Shown: piece after piece, positions 1 through 8,000 of the stretch
How positions within the stretch are numbered: position 1 is the stretch's first letter
How the letters are laid out: every line of letters starts with the position of its first letter
Assembly: GCA_049975385.1 (NCBI GenBank)
Contig: JBNGDO010000170.1
Location: 1 to 10,364, forward strand
DNA length: 10,364 nucleotides
DNA from: DSWT01 sp049975385
GTDB taxonomy: Bacteria > Chloroflexota > Anaerolineae > B4-G1 > SLSP01
Reading direction: 5' to 3'
The notes under the pieces: model-generated
What the model was told of the DNA's origin: nothing
Database searches by the model: none
The model's input: the letters and a program-made list of their open reading frames with translations, nothing else
Program-made: the position numbers and the translations under genes

Positions 1-53
1 ACCCACGCCTTTAGGCGCAAAATACCGCACCTGGTGAATTTTCGGATAGACTC

Positions 54-2030
54 TTAATCATCGTAGATCTCTCCCTCCCGAAACTTCGCCCACGCCGTCT
101 CGAACCACGAATCGGGTTTGGGCAGCGGGCGGCGGAGAACCCATTTGCTTATGACCGTGCCATCGGGCGCAGCGACCGTCTCCAGCACGCACTCGCGGTA
201 GGATTCATCTTCAGGAACGATGCGCCACGCATCGCCGAGCGCCGCGTGAATAGAAACGCCATCCGGGTCCACGGCGATAGACGAGCCGCGACTGCCCACG
301 CCGCTTTCCAACGCGAACAGCAACGCTTTCAGGTAGACGGCGTGCGCGAAGCACAGTTGGCGGTTGCGCAACGATTCGGTCAGATTGGCGGGATCGACGC
401 CCTGGGCGACGCGCCGGTACTGCGCCCACGCTTCGGGGGCAGCCTTGCGCAACTCAGCGACCGAGCGGATGTGCGCCCCTGCGCGGCTCATCCGCGATTG
501 AAATTCTAGCCGCTCCGCTTGCCAGTCCAACGTTGCCGCCGTCTGTGACAGCGACGCCAGAAGATCCCCCGCCGCCTGCTCAACGACGGGCAACGCAACA
601 GCTTCATCCACCGTCCACGCCTGATAGCGGTTGGCGATGTACTCCGCCGCGCGGAACCCGGCGACCTGCCCGGAGTTGAGCGCCGATCCGCCGGGCCGGT
701 ACAGGCCGTGCGAGCCGTTGACCTCTCCGAGCGGGAACAGGTGCTTGACATTGACCGACTCCCACCACAGGTTGCCCGCCAGTCCGCCGTTGTTGTGCTG
801 CGCGCACACAGCAATTTCCAAAGGTACTTTTGTGATGTCGATATCGTGATCGAGATACAGTTGAATCGCGCCGGGGTTCATCTTCTGCAGGCGCGCAATC
901 GGCGTCTCCAGCAACGCCTCGGAGCGCGTGAGATAGGTGCGCGCCTCATCGCTCAACTCGTCAAAGCTGAAGCCCGCCGGATTCTCGCGGAAATCGAGGA
1001 AGACGCGCCGGCCCTTCAGCACCGTCTCGATGTAGACGAGAATATCCACAATCGACGAGCCGCCGGACACCTTGCGCGAGTCGAAGGGCCACTGGTAACC
1101 CTTGAGGAAGACCATCGAGTTCATCTCGCCCACGGAGTCGAAGTATTCGGGCATAAACTCGCGCGGGTCACTCACGCCGTCGGCCTCGGTGCTGATGAAA
1201 CGCGGAATCACCTGCATATACGTGCCGGAGACGTTCCAGCGGAACTTGATCGACGCCAGCCCATACTGCGACTCCGGCAAACTTTGCGCCTTCGCACCCG
1301 CCAGCAGCGCCAGGCCAATCGCGCCCGTATGAACATCGGGATAAACGCTGGTCTTGTACAGGCCGCCCGGCCCGCCCACCGCGAAAACGACGTTTTCCGC
1401 GAGGTAGGCTTCCAGATTCTCGTCGCCGTCGAGCGAAAGCGCGCCGATAACTCTCCTAGACCTGTCAGGTTTTCCGAAACCTGACAGGTCTTCTTCATCT
1501 ATCGTCAACAGTTGCACCACATTGCGCCCTTCGCGCACGGGGATGTCCAACTCGCGCACGCGGCGGATCAACGCCCGGCACATCTCCCGCGAGGTGTACG
1601 GCCCGATGGACGTGGCGCGCTGGCGGGGATCATGGTCCGTCTTGTAGCCGACGAACTGCCCGTAAGCGTCGCGGGGGAACGGCACGCCCAGGTTCACCAG
1701 ATGGATGAACGCCCGCGCCGACAGGCTCGCTTCGACGAGGGCCAGGTCACCGTGCATACTGCCGCCCTCGAAATACGTCTCCGCCATCACCTCCGGCGCA
1801 TCGGTGTCCTCGCCGCACAGCGAGAGCTTGTAGTACGTCTGTTTGTCGCTGCCGGTATTGATCGACGTGCCTTTTTCCAGCCCCTCGCTGATGATGAGCA
1901 CGTCCTCCACACCGTTAGCCCGCAGTTGAACAGCGGCATTCAATCCCGCTGCGCCACTCCCGATGACGAGGGTGTGAACCCGGGTGAGGGGAATCGTTTT
2001 CTCCGCAATCGTAATGGTTTGTTCCTGCAT
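54..2030 (-). CDS. FAD-dependent oxidoreductase, fumarate reductase/L-aspartate oxidase class
   Basis: 658 aa flavoprotein, probably cytoplasmic, that would oxidise or reduce a small organic substrate through bound FAD. The dinucleotide-binding motif VIGSGAAGLNAA is at residues 22-33, a second FAD-contacting segment AVGGPGG at about 217-223, and the HTGAIGLALLAGA segment at 234-246 corresponds to the T-G-D-G region of the family. HNNGGL (412-417) sits where succinate dehydrogenases have HYTMGG. The GLYRPGGSALNSG stretch (442-454) matches the C-terminal FAD/substrate-arginine segment, with R445 as candidate catalytic arginine. Because the T-G-D-G and HYTMGG positions are altered, succinate or fumarate is not assured as substrate. 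The ATG at 2030 is preceded by a modest GAGGG with 5-nt spacing. No iron-sulfur or membrane-anchor subunit lies nearby, so this looks like a soluble stand-alone enzyme. Residues 181-191 are encoded by a 34-bp palindromic repeat (see the repeat entry). The last gene of the set; it follows the alcohol dehydrogenase after a 132-nt gap. Confidence 0.85.
   Translation of the reverse strand: MQEQTITIAEKTIPLTRVHTLVIGSGAAGLNAAVQLRANGVEDVLIISEGLEKGTSINTGSDKQTYYKLSLCGEDTDAPEVMAETYFEGGSMHGDLALVEASLSARAFIHLVNLGVPFPRDAYGQFVGYKTDHDPRQRATSIGPYTSREMCRALIRRVRELDIPVREGRNVVQLLTIDEEDLSGFGKPDRSRRVIGALSLDGDENLEAYLAENVVFAVGGPGGLYKTSVYPDVHTGAIGLALLAGAKAQSLPESQYGLASIKFRWNVSGTYMQVIPRFISTEADGVSDPREFMPEYFDSVGEMNSMVFLKGYQWPFDSRKVSGGSSIVDILVYIETVLKGRRVFLDFRENPAGFSFDELSDEARTYLTRSEALLETPIARLQKMNPGAIQLYLDHDIDITKVPLEIAVCAQHNNGGLAGNLWWESVNVKHLFPLGEVNGSHGLYRPGGSALNSGQVAGFRAAEYIANRYQAWTVDEAVALPVVEQAAGDLLASLSQTAATLDWQAERLEFQSRMSRAGAHIRSVAELRKAAPEAWAQYRRVAQGVDPANLTESLRNRQLCFAHAVYLKALLFALESGVGSRGSSIAVDPDGVSIHAALGDAWRIVPEDESYRECVLETVAAPDGTVISKWVLRRPLPKPDSWFETAWAKFREGEIYDD
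1458..1491. repeat. 34-bp perfect hairpin inside the flavoprotein coding sequence
   Basis: Arms 1458-1472 (agacctgtcaggttt) and 1477-1491 are perfectly complementary over 15 bp around the 4-nt loop tccg. The element is read through in frame and encodes residues 181-191 (D-L-S-G-F-G-K-P-D-R-S), between a strand ending LLTID and the strand RRVIGAL. In this family that position is normally a short beta turn. From memory, palindromes with this core are dispersed in several Chloroflexota and cyanobacterial genomes; I could not check this. Confidence 0.85.
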
Positions 2031-2075
2031 TTTTGCCCTCTCTAATAATTATGCTCAACATATCCCAGGAAACAA

Positions 2076-2140
2076 ACCACAGAGACACAGAGAGCACGGA
2101 GTTTTTGCAATATCCTCTGTGTCCTCCGTGTCTCTATGGT
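2076..2140. repeat. Imperfect inverted repeat built from CACAGAGA-type words
   Basis: Arms 2076-2101 and 2115-2140 (26 nt each) pair at 21 of 26 positions around a 13-nt AT-rich loop. Each arm is made of related words 8-9 bp apart (CACAGAGA, CACAGAGAG, CACGGAG). It fills half of the gap between the flavoprotein and alcohol dehydrogenase genes. There is no T-run after the stem on the minus strand, so it is not a standard terminator. It looks like a dispersed non-coding repeat. Confidence 0.75.
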
Positions 2141-2162
2141 AAGAATTTCCTTGCCGGGGATG

Positions 2163-3203
2163 CTAAAACCGGTCAATCACCGACACGCCGATCTGCGCGA
2201 AGTGGCTCATCGCCATTAATTCATCAATCGATTCTTCGAGCGTCACCGTTTTGCGAATCAGCTTCTTCGGGTCGAGTTTGCCCGTCACGATCATATCCAG
2301 CATCGCGGGATAGGCGTGCGCCTGCATCCCGTGGCTGCCCAGAAGTTCGAGTTCCCAGGCGATGACGAGGTTCATCGGGATGAGCGCATCCTTGTAATCG
2401 GCCACCATCAGCCCCACCTGGATGTGCCGCCCGCGCTTGCGCAGGCTCAACACCGAGTTGCGGCACGTCGTCGCGCTGCCAAGGGCGTCCAGCGAGACGT
2501 GCGCTCCGCCGCCGGTCAGGTCGCGGATGCGCTCGATCAGGTGCGGTTCCTCACGCGCGTTGATGACGTGCTCTGCGCCGATGCTCTGCGCGAAGGCCAG
2601 CGTCTCGTCCTTGATGTCCACGCCGATGACGCGCGCGCCCATCGCGTGCGCGATCATGATCGCCGAAAGCCCCACCCCGCCGCACCCGTGAACGACGACC
2701 CACTCACCGGGCGCAGTGCGTCCCTGCACCACGACGGCGCGGAATGACGTGATAAAACGGCAGCCCAGGCTCGCCGCTGCGACGAAATCGAGCGCCTCGG
2801 GCAGCCGCACCAGGTTCACGTCGGCGTGGGGGATGGCGACGTATTGCGCGAACGATCCCCACGCGGTGAAGCCCGGCTGGAAGTAATCGTCGCAGATGTG
2901 CTGGTTGCCGGAGAGACACTGCGGACAGTGCCCACAGCCCACCGCGAAGGGCACGGTCACGCGGTCGCCTGGCTTCCAGCGGCGCACCTCTGCCCCGACG
3001 GCCTCTACCACGCCCGCCAGCTCGTGACCGGGGACGTGCGGCAGGTGAACGTCCGAATCGTGGCCCATCCAGCCGTGCCAGTCGCTGCGGCAGATGCCGT
3101 TAGCCTCCACGCGCACGACAACGCCGTCGGCTGCGGGCGTGGGATCGGGAACGGTTTGAATCGTTGGCGGTTCGGCAAAAGCGGTGTAAAGTACGGCGCG
3201 CAT
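2163..3203 (-). CDS. Zinc-dependent alcohol dehydrogenase (medium-chain dehydrogenase/reductase)
   Basis: 346 aa, full length for the family. It would catalyse reversible oxidation of an alcohol or polyol to the carbonyl with NAD(P)+ in the cytoplasm. Catalytic-zinc ligands: C38 (GICRSDWHG), H60-E61 (PGHE) and C148 (SLGCRF). Structural-zinc lobe: C90, C93, C96 and C104 (GCGHCPQC...HIC). The Rossmann motif HGCGGVGLS lies at 172-180, and D196 at the end of the second strand (GVDI) favours NAD over NADP. Start: ATG at 3203 with AAGGAG 8 nt upstream. It resembles the subgroup annotated as zinc-dependent ADH of unknown substrate. A flavoprotein lies downstream and a small membrane protein upstream, both on the same strand. 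A role beside the SDR and flavoprotein in one oxidation pathway is plausible but not shown. Family assignment is firm; the substrate is unknown. Confidence 0.94.
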   Translation of the reverse strand: MRAVLYTAFAEPPTIQTVPDPTPAADGVVVRVEANGICRSDWHGWMGHDSDVHLPHVPGHELAGVVEAVGAEVRRWKPGDRVTVPFAVGCGHCPQCLSGNQHICDDYFQPGFTAWGSFAQYVAIPHADVNLVRLPEALDFVAAASLGCRFITSFRAVVVQGRTAPGEWVVVHGCGGVGLSAIMIAHAMGARVIGVDIKDETLAFAQSIGAEHVINAREEPHLIERIRDLTGGGAHVSLDALGSATTCRNSVLSLRKRGRHIQVGLMVADYKDALIPMNLVIAWELELLGSHGMQAHAYPAMLDMIVTGKLDPKKLIRKTVTLEESIDELMAMSHFAQIGVSVIDRF

Positions 3204-3253
3204 AAAGAGTTCTCCTTAATTTCGACCTGTTATCTGGTTCAAATTTATTGGTA

Positions 3254-3307
3254 CACGGATCAACACGGATTTCACGGATAAAAACATCAAAATCTGCTAA
3301 ATCTGCT
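3254..3307. repeat. Phased short-word repeat (CACGGAT x3, AATCTGCT x2)
   Basis: In the 119-nt gap between the membrane-protein and alcohol dehydrogenase genes, CACGGAT occurs at 3254, 3264 and 3273 (spacing 10 and 9). AATCTGCT occurs at 3291 and 3300 (spacing 9). The arrangement of both word types resembles dispersed intergenic repeats I recall from many bacteria. No reading frame or terminator is evident. Confidence 0.65.
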
Positions 3308-3322
3308 GACAAAAATTTGCTG

Positions 3323-3949
3323 CTAGATAGCGTCACGTCGCCGCAAATCACGAATAGCCGGAATGCCCTGAATCATCGGAATGATCATGAAGACACGCGC
3401 CAACAATCCACTAACGCCGGGGGCCACGCCGGCCATCACCGAGAAAACTACCCCCAGAATACCATCGAGGGCAAAAATCCCAATAGTAAGAATAAGCGCA
3501 ATCATAGAGCTTTTCCTGACCAAAAAGCCCAAGACCAGGAACACCAAGCCAAAGATGATCGAGAAAAAGCCAATACCGATGGACTGCAAGAACTCGATCT
3601 GAAACAGCGTGGCGATCAGCCCCAGTACGATGTTCAGACCCGCGACAAAAAACACCATTCCGTAAGCATTCCTCAAGCGGCTTTCAGGATCGGATGAAGA
3701 ACCTAGAAGCGGTTTTCCGTCGTGCAGCACCTGCAATTCCGCACCGGAAAACTTTTGAACAAGCTGGACGCTCAAAGATGAACCATCCGGTAGTGCAAAC
3801 TGCCGCTCAGCCTTCAATTCCTTTTGGCCGGACAATTCACCGACGACTTCATCGTCCAACTTCACCGTGAAATCTTTATACATCCCTCTCCAGGAGAGTT
3901 CCAACCGCTTCGGTTCGCCGGGTTCTAAAGCATACGTCAACTTCGCCAC
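3323..3949 (-). CDS. Small membrane protein with N-terminal soluble beta-rich domain, family not recognised
   Basis: Taken from a GTG start at 3949, this is a 208 aa protein. The GTG has AGGAGG at 3955-3960 with exactly 5 nt between; the in-frame ATG at 4015 has no such site, and using it would read through a hairpin and a gene remnant. Residues 1-90 are hydrophilic and probably beta-rich (LELSWRGMYKDFTVKLDDEV, then FALPDGSSLSVQLV). Residues about 95-116, 121-143, 147-174 and 179-194 are hydrophobic, giving three or four membrane segments, followed by a basic tail (IRDLRRRDAI) that should lie in the cytoplasm. No signal peptide, catalytic motif or transporter signature is seen. It resembles hypothetical proteins I associate with Chloroflexota and cyanobacteria, but I can name no function. 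The gene is not obviously linked to the redox enzymes around it. Confidence 0.8.
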   Translation of the reverse strand: MAKLTYALEPGEPKRLELSWRGMYKDFTVKLDDEVVGELSGQKELKAERQFALPDGSSLSVQLVQKFSGAELQVLHDGKPLLGSSSDPESRLRNAYGMVFFVAGLNIVLGLIATLFQIEFLQSIGIGFFSIIFGLVFLVLGFLVRKSSMIALILTIGIFALDGILGVVFSVMAGVAPGVSGLLARVFMIIPMIQGIPAIRDLRRRDAI

Positions 3950-3960
3950 GTCATCCTCCT
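3947..3960 (-). promoter_or_regulatory. Ribosome binding site and GTG start of the membrane protein
   Basis: Minus strand reads AGGAGG (3960-3955), 5 nt, GTG (3949-3947). This fixes the start 22 codons inside the longest possible reading frame. Confidence 0.75.
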
Positions 3961-3974
3961 CACTAAAATTGGTT

Positions 3975-4061
3975 TTATGATAGCCCCTGCGAAAGTGCAG
4001 GGGTTTTTTCCGCACGTTGTTTTAGAGCGTGAATGCCAGGGATGCCCTGAATCAATAGTAC
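3975..4061 (-). pseudogene. Possible remnant of a paralogous membrane-protein C-terminus
   Basis: In the gap after the SDR stop codon, the minus strand encodes LLIQGIPGIHALKQR followed by an unrelated tail and a stop at 3975-3977. This matches the end of the neighbouring membrane protein (PMIQGIPAIRDLRRR), with 13 identical nucleotides (tgattcagggcat) and then mainly silent or conservative changes. The match begins almost at the SDR stop. I infer that a second copy of the membrane-protein gene once stood here and was mostly deleted. It lacks a normal start, so it is probably not expressed, although GGAG and a TTG (4055) lie in frame. Confidence 0.5.
3984..4009 (+). terminator. Terminator-like hairpin with T-run, reading on the plus strand
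   Basis: Stem cccctgc (3984-3990) and gcagggg (3997-4003) with a 6-nt loop gaaagt, followed by six T (4004-4009). This is the form of a rho-independent terminator on the plus strand, although no plus-strand gene precedes it. On the minus strand the same stem lies in the leader of the membrane-protein gene without a T-run. It could stop antisense transcription or separate the SDR message from the membrane-protein message. Confidence 0.55.
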
Positions 4062-4066
4062 TCTCC

Positions 4067-4864
4067 TTACAATCGCTGCAATGTCATCCCGCCATCGACC
4101 AGGACAACTTGTCCGGTTGAATACGCGAAGTCGCCGCGTGCGAGGGCAGCCACGGCCTTGCCAATGTCCTCGGGATAGCCCCAGCGCGCCTGCACCATCA
4201 GCCCCTCGGCGATGAGCTTGTCATATTTCTCCTGCACCGTCGCGGTCATATCGGTCTTGATGACGCCGGGCCGCACCTCATACACGGGGATGTCGAACTC
4301 GCCCAAACGCGCCGCCCAGAGCATCGTCGCCATGCTGACGCCCGCCTTCGAGATGCAGTACTCGCCCCGGCTCGGCGACGCCACCGTCGCGGATACGGAT
4401 GAGATGTTGACGATACAGCCCGCAAAATCCGCGCGGCCGGCAAAATCGGCGTCGTCCTGCCGCTGCGCGATCATCCAGTTGGCGACGGCCTGCGTGAGGA
4501 AATACGGCCCCTTGAGGTTGATGTTCATCACCCAATCGTAGCTCTCCTCGGAGGCTTCGAGGATGTCGGCGCGCACGCGCGGCGCGACGCCGGCGTTGTT
4601 CACCAGCACGTTGAGCCGCCCGAAACGTTCCTTGATCTCGTCGAGCGTGCGCTGGCGGGCCTCGCGGTCGGTAACGTCGGCGCGGCAGTACAGCACCTCC
4701 GCGCCCTGCTCGCGCAGTTCGTTGAGTGCCGGGATGACGACCTCATCCGGGTGAATGTCCATCACGGCAATATCGCACGGCGCGATCGGATCAGACGCCA
4801 GGGCCATCGCAATCCCCAGGCCAATGCCGCGCCCCGCGCCGGTGATTAGAGCTACTTTTTTCAT
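4067..4864 (-). CDS. Short-chain dehydrogenase/reductase of the FabG (3-oxoacyl-ACP reductase) type
   Basis: 265 aa classical SDR, a cytoplasmic NAD(P)-dependent carbonyl reductase or alcohol dehydrogenase. Cofactor motif TGAGRGIG at 8-15, D36 after the second strand (favouring NAD), D63 (ADV), NNAG at 89-92, and the catalytic tetrad N116, S156, Y169, K173 (EYCISKAG). RPGVIKTDM (198-206) is the usual segment after the active site, and the C-terminus TGQVVLVDGGM is typical. Start: ATG at 4864 with AGGAGG 5 nt upstream. It is slightly longer than the usual 245-250 aa, partly through the loop QRQDDADFAGRADFAG, which contains a six-codon tandem duplication. Its placement away from fatty-acid genes, and its resemblance to FabG-like proteins with unassigned roles, argue for a sugar, polyol or similar substrate rather than true fatty-acid synthesis. 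The family is certain; the substrate is not. Confidence 0.94.
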   Translation of the reverse strand: MKKVALITGAGRGIGLGIAMALASDPIAPCDIAVMDIHPDEVVIPALNELREQGAEVLYCRADVTDREARQRTLDEIKERFGRLNVLVNNAGVAPRVRADILEASEESYDWVMNINLKGPYFLTQAVANWMIAQRQDDADFAGRADFAGCIVNISSVSATVASPSRGEYCISKAGVSMATMLWAARLGEFDIPVYEVRPGVIKTDMTATVQEKYDKLIAEGLMVQARWGYPEDIGKAVAALARGDFAYSTGQVVLVDGGMTLQRL

Positions 4865-4880
4865 AATGTCCTCCTGTTTT

Positions 4881-4946
4881 GGGTTGTGGGATTTGAGTTG
4901 TGGGTTGCGGGTTGTGGGTTTTGGGTTTTGAGTTATGGGTGGCGGG
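4881..4946 (+). repeat. G-run tract with G-quadruplex pattern
   Basis: Eight GGG runs on the plus strand (4881, 4888, 4902, 4909, 4916, 4923, 4937, 4944) in a G/T-only-like stretch of gttgtggg-type units. Positions 4902-4925 fit G3-N4-G3-N4-G3-N4-G3 exactly. It lies 17-82 nt upstream of the SDR start codon, on the strand that is the template for that gene. Confidence 0.8.
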
Positions 4947-4949
4947 TGT

Positions 4950-5024
4950 ATTCACCGATTCTTGATTCGCTGATTCTTCATTCGCTGATTCTTCATTCGC
5001 CGATTCTCCATTCGCCGATTCTTC
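4950..5024. repeat. Five tandem copies of a 15-bp unit
   Basis: Units begin at 4950, 4965, 4980, 4995 and 5010. Two central copies are identical (attcgctgattcttc) and the others differ at one to three positions. The array ends inside the stop codon of the RecQ gene (5023-5025). Fifteen bp is a multiple of three, but the array lies outside the coding frame. With the G-run tract it fills the whole 158-nt gap. Confidence 0.88.
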
Positions 5025-8000
5025 ACTCTTCCAGATGCGCTTTCACCAATTCTACTACAGTTTCGCCGTAGTGCGCCAGCTTGGAGGGGCCAATGCCCTT
5101 GATTTTCTCCAGAGCTTCCGGCGTGACGGGCTTGTGGCGCGCGATTTCTTCAAGCGTCTGGTTGTTGAAAATGACGTAGGGCGGGACTTTTTTCTGCTTC
5201 GCCAACGCCAACCGCCACACGATCAACTCTTCGAGCAACGCGGCATCCGGTTCCGGCGCGGCGACGACCTCGCCCGTGAGTGTGCGCTGCACGCTGACCT
5301 TTGGCGTGGACGGCGACAGCATCGCGTCCAACGCCGACGGGTCTTGCAGCGCCTTGCGCCCGGCGGGGGTGATCTCCAACACGACACCGCCGTGGTCGAG
5401 GGTGCGGCCTTGCAGGAAACCGCCCGCCTCCAACCGGTCGATCAAAGCACCGAGCGCCGTCACAGAACGGAAGGCGAGCATGCCGAAGCCCGGCCGCCCT
5501 CGCGCATGGTCCGGCGTTTTGGCATCGCCGCGCAGCAAGCGGATGAGCGTCGCCCGACCCCATCCATGCGACTCAGCGAGGGCGCGCAGGATGGTGAGCC
5601 CCTGCTCCCGCTCGTCGGGTAGTGCGGCATCGGCGACCGGCGCGGTGACGATACAGTTATCGCACGCCGTACAGCGCTCTATCGTCCGCCCGCCCAGGTA
5701 AGCGTTGAGATACCCGTGGCGACAGCGCCCGGTCTGCGCGTAGGCGGCGATCTCGTCCACACGCTGCGCCTGGATGGTAGCGTAGCGTTCGAGAAGGACC
5801 GCGACGCGATCGGCGGCGTCGGCGGGCGGGGGGAGTAGCGTAAGGCACAAATCACGCCCGGCGGGGAAATACGTGAGCCAGCCGGCATCGGCCCAGGCCA
5901 GCAAGCGCGGTTCCAGGTCGCCAGGATCGAGCGAAAGCTGGCGAGCCACCTCACACAGATCGAGCGTGAGCGATTGGCCAGGCTTGAGGCGCGCCGCCTG
6001 GCAAAACATGGTGAGACCGTCCGGTGCACCGGCATCCAGGACGCGGTTCAGCAACACCAACGCGCTGCGCGGCAGATCGGCCCCGCGACGCAGTATGCCA
6101 GCCTGCTCTAATAAACTCAGCGCGACGCGCACGCGCAGCTCATCGGCGGCGAGGTCGCGCTCAAGATCCGCTGCCGCCACGGGACCAGCGGATTGACCTT
6201 TCAGTCGGCGTCTGACGGCGGCGTAGACGCTGCGAAGGAACTCTACCGGCAATAGATCACGGTTTGCCCGCCGGGTGAGTGTAGCGCGATCCGAGGTCGC
6301 ATACATCAGCAGGCACTCGGCGGGCAGGCCGTCGCGCCCCGCGCGCCCGGCCTCCTGATAGTAAGCTTCGAGCGAGTTTGGCGGGACGAAGTGCACGATG
6401 AAGCGGATGTCCGGCTTGTCGATCCCCATGCCAAACGCGACCGTCGCCACGACAATGTCGGTGCGCCCGGCCATGAAGTCATCCTGCACTTCAGCGCGGT
6501 TTTCGATGCCGGCGTGGTAATGCGCGGCATTCATCCCCTGCCGGCGCAACAGCGCTGCCAGCGATTCGCAACGGGCGCGCGTCCCGGCGTAGACGATGCC
6601 GCTGCCCGTTCGTCCCTTACAAAATGCGAGCAGGTGTTGCAGTTTGTCGTCGTTGTTGGCGGCGTAGAAGACGGAGAGGCGTAGATTGGGGCGCGTGACG
6701 TCTCCGGCGATGACGCGCATCTCACCCAAGCGCTGCACGATGTCGCGGCGGACGCGCGGCGGGGCGGTGGCGGTGAGGGCGAGCAGCGGTGGATGTCCCA
6801 ACGCCTCGCGCGCCGTACCGATGTAGAGGTAATCCGGGCGGAAATCGTGGCCCCACACGCTGACGCAGTGCGCCTCGTCGATCACCAGGCGACTGATTCC
6901 CGCACGACGCAGGGTGTGTAGGAAGGGCGGCTGGCGCAGACGTTCGGGGGCAGCGTAGACCAGGCGGTAGTCTCCTGCCGCGACTTGCTCCAATCGGCGG
7001 CGCAGCTCGTCACCGTCGAGGGTGCTGTTGATCGTGGTGGCACGCTCACGCACGCCGTCGGGCAGGGAATCGACCTGGTCTTTCATCAGCGCGATAAGCG
7101 GCGAGATCACGAGCGTGAGGCCGGATTCGGCCAAAAACGCCGGGAGTTGGTAGCAGAGCGACTTGCCGCCGCCGGTCGGCAGGATCGTCAGCGCGTCCTC
7201 GCCGCGCAACACGCAGGCGACGGTCTCCATCTGGCCGGGCAAAACCTTGTCGAAGCCAAACAAGCGCTGCGCGGCGATCAAGATGGTGTTGCGCTCTTCG
7301 TCGGAGACGGGAACCTGGTCGAAGGTAGGCAGAAATTCGGTGGCGGCGGGGGCCGTTGGCGCGGGCGCGGCAGCTTCAGCGCGGCGGCGAGTGGGCGCAA
7401 CGCCGCGCCGCTGCGCGAGCGCCTCCCGAAGCGCGTTGAGTTCAGCATCGTAGAGACGCGCCAGTTCGGCCTCGACGTCGGCGACGCGGGTGGCGTCGTC
7501 GCTGGCGCGGAAGTAGTCGAGCAGACTACGCAGTTGCGAGACGGTGAGCGGGATATCCGCCTCCTCGGCGACGCGCAGGGCGCGCACTGCGTAGGCCGTC
7601 GCTGTGACCCAATCATTGCGCGCGCGGTAGACGCCAACCAGGCCGAGCAAGTACGTGCGGTTATCGGGGAAACGCTCGCCGATGTGCCGGTAAGCGCCCA
7701 TCGCCGCCGCGACGTCGCCGCGCGCCATTTCCACTTCGCCGAGCAGGTTCCACGCGATGAGGCTCTCCGGCCCATCCTCGACCGCCTGTTGGGCGATGGC
7801 GTGCGCCGCGGCGGTATCCCCCAAAGCCAGGTGGACGCGCGCCAGGAGCGATCGTGCGGTGAGAGAGGCTTTAGGCCGCACAACGAAACGTTCCTGCATC
7901 AGCGGTAACGCCTCTGCGGGCCGCCCTTCGACCAGAAAGGCCTGCACCCGCAAATCCATCAACGAGACGAGCGGCTTGTTGCGCGGGATGATTTCATCCA

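Noticed and set aside
1..53. Short cgcc-ttta-ggcg dyad after the flavoprotein gene as its terminator
   Set aside because: The stem is only 4 bp and no T-run follows on the minus strand; the segment is too short to judge.
708..2045. Plus-strand open frames opposite the flavoprotein
   Set aside because: Shadows of a well-supported minus-strand gene, Arg/Ala/His-rich without family features.
3950..4015. Longer start for the membrane protein (ATG at 4015)
   Set aside because: It reads through the hairpin at 3984-4003, and the ideal AGGAGG spacing points to GTG at 3949.
4950..5024. Tandem array considered as a CRISPR or binding-site iteron array
   Set aside because: Units abut without spacers, are only 15 bp, and no cas or replication-initiator gene is near.
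5926..5940. QLSLD in the RecQ winged-helix region as a second clamp-binding motif
   Set aside because: It lacks the final hydrophobic residue and lies inside a predicted folded domain rather than a free tail or linker.
6985..7908. 307-codon plus-strand open frame opposite the helicase gene
   Set aside because: It is antisense to intact TPR/helicase coding sequence, has no recognisable domain and no ribosome binding site; high GC makes long antisense frames common.
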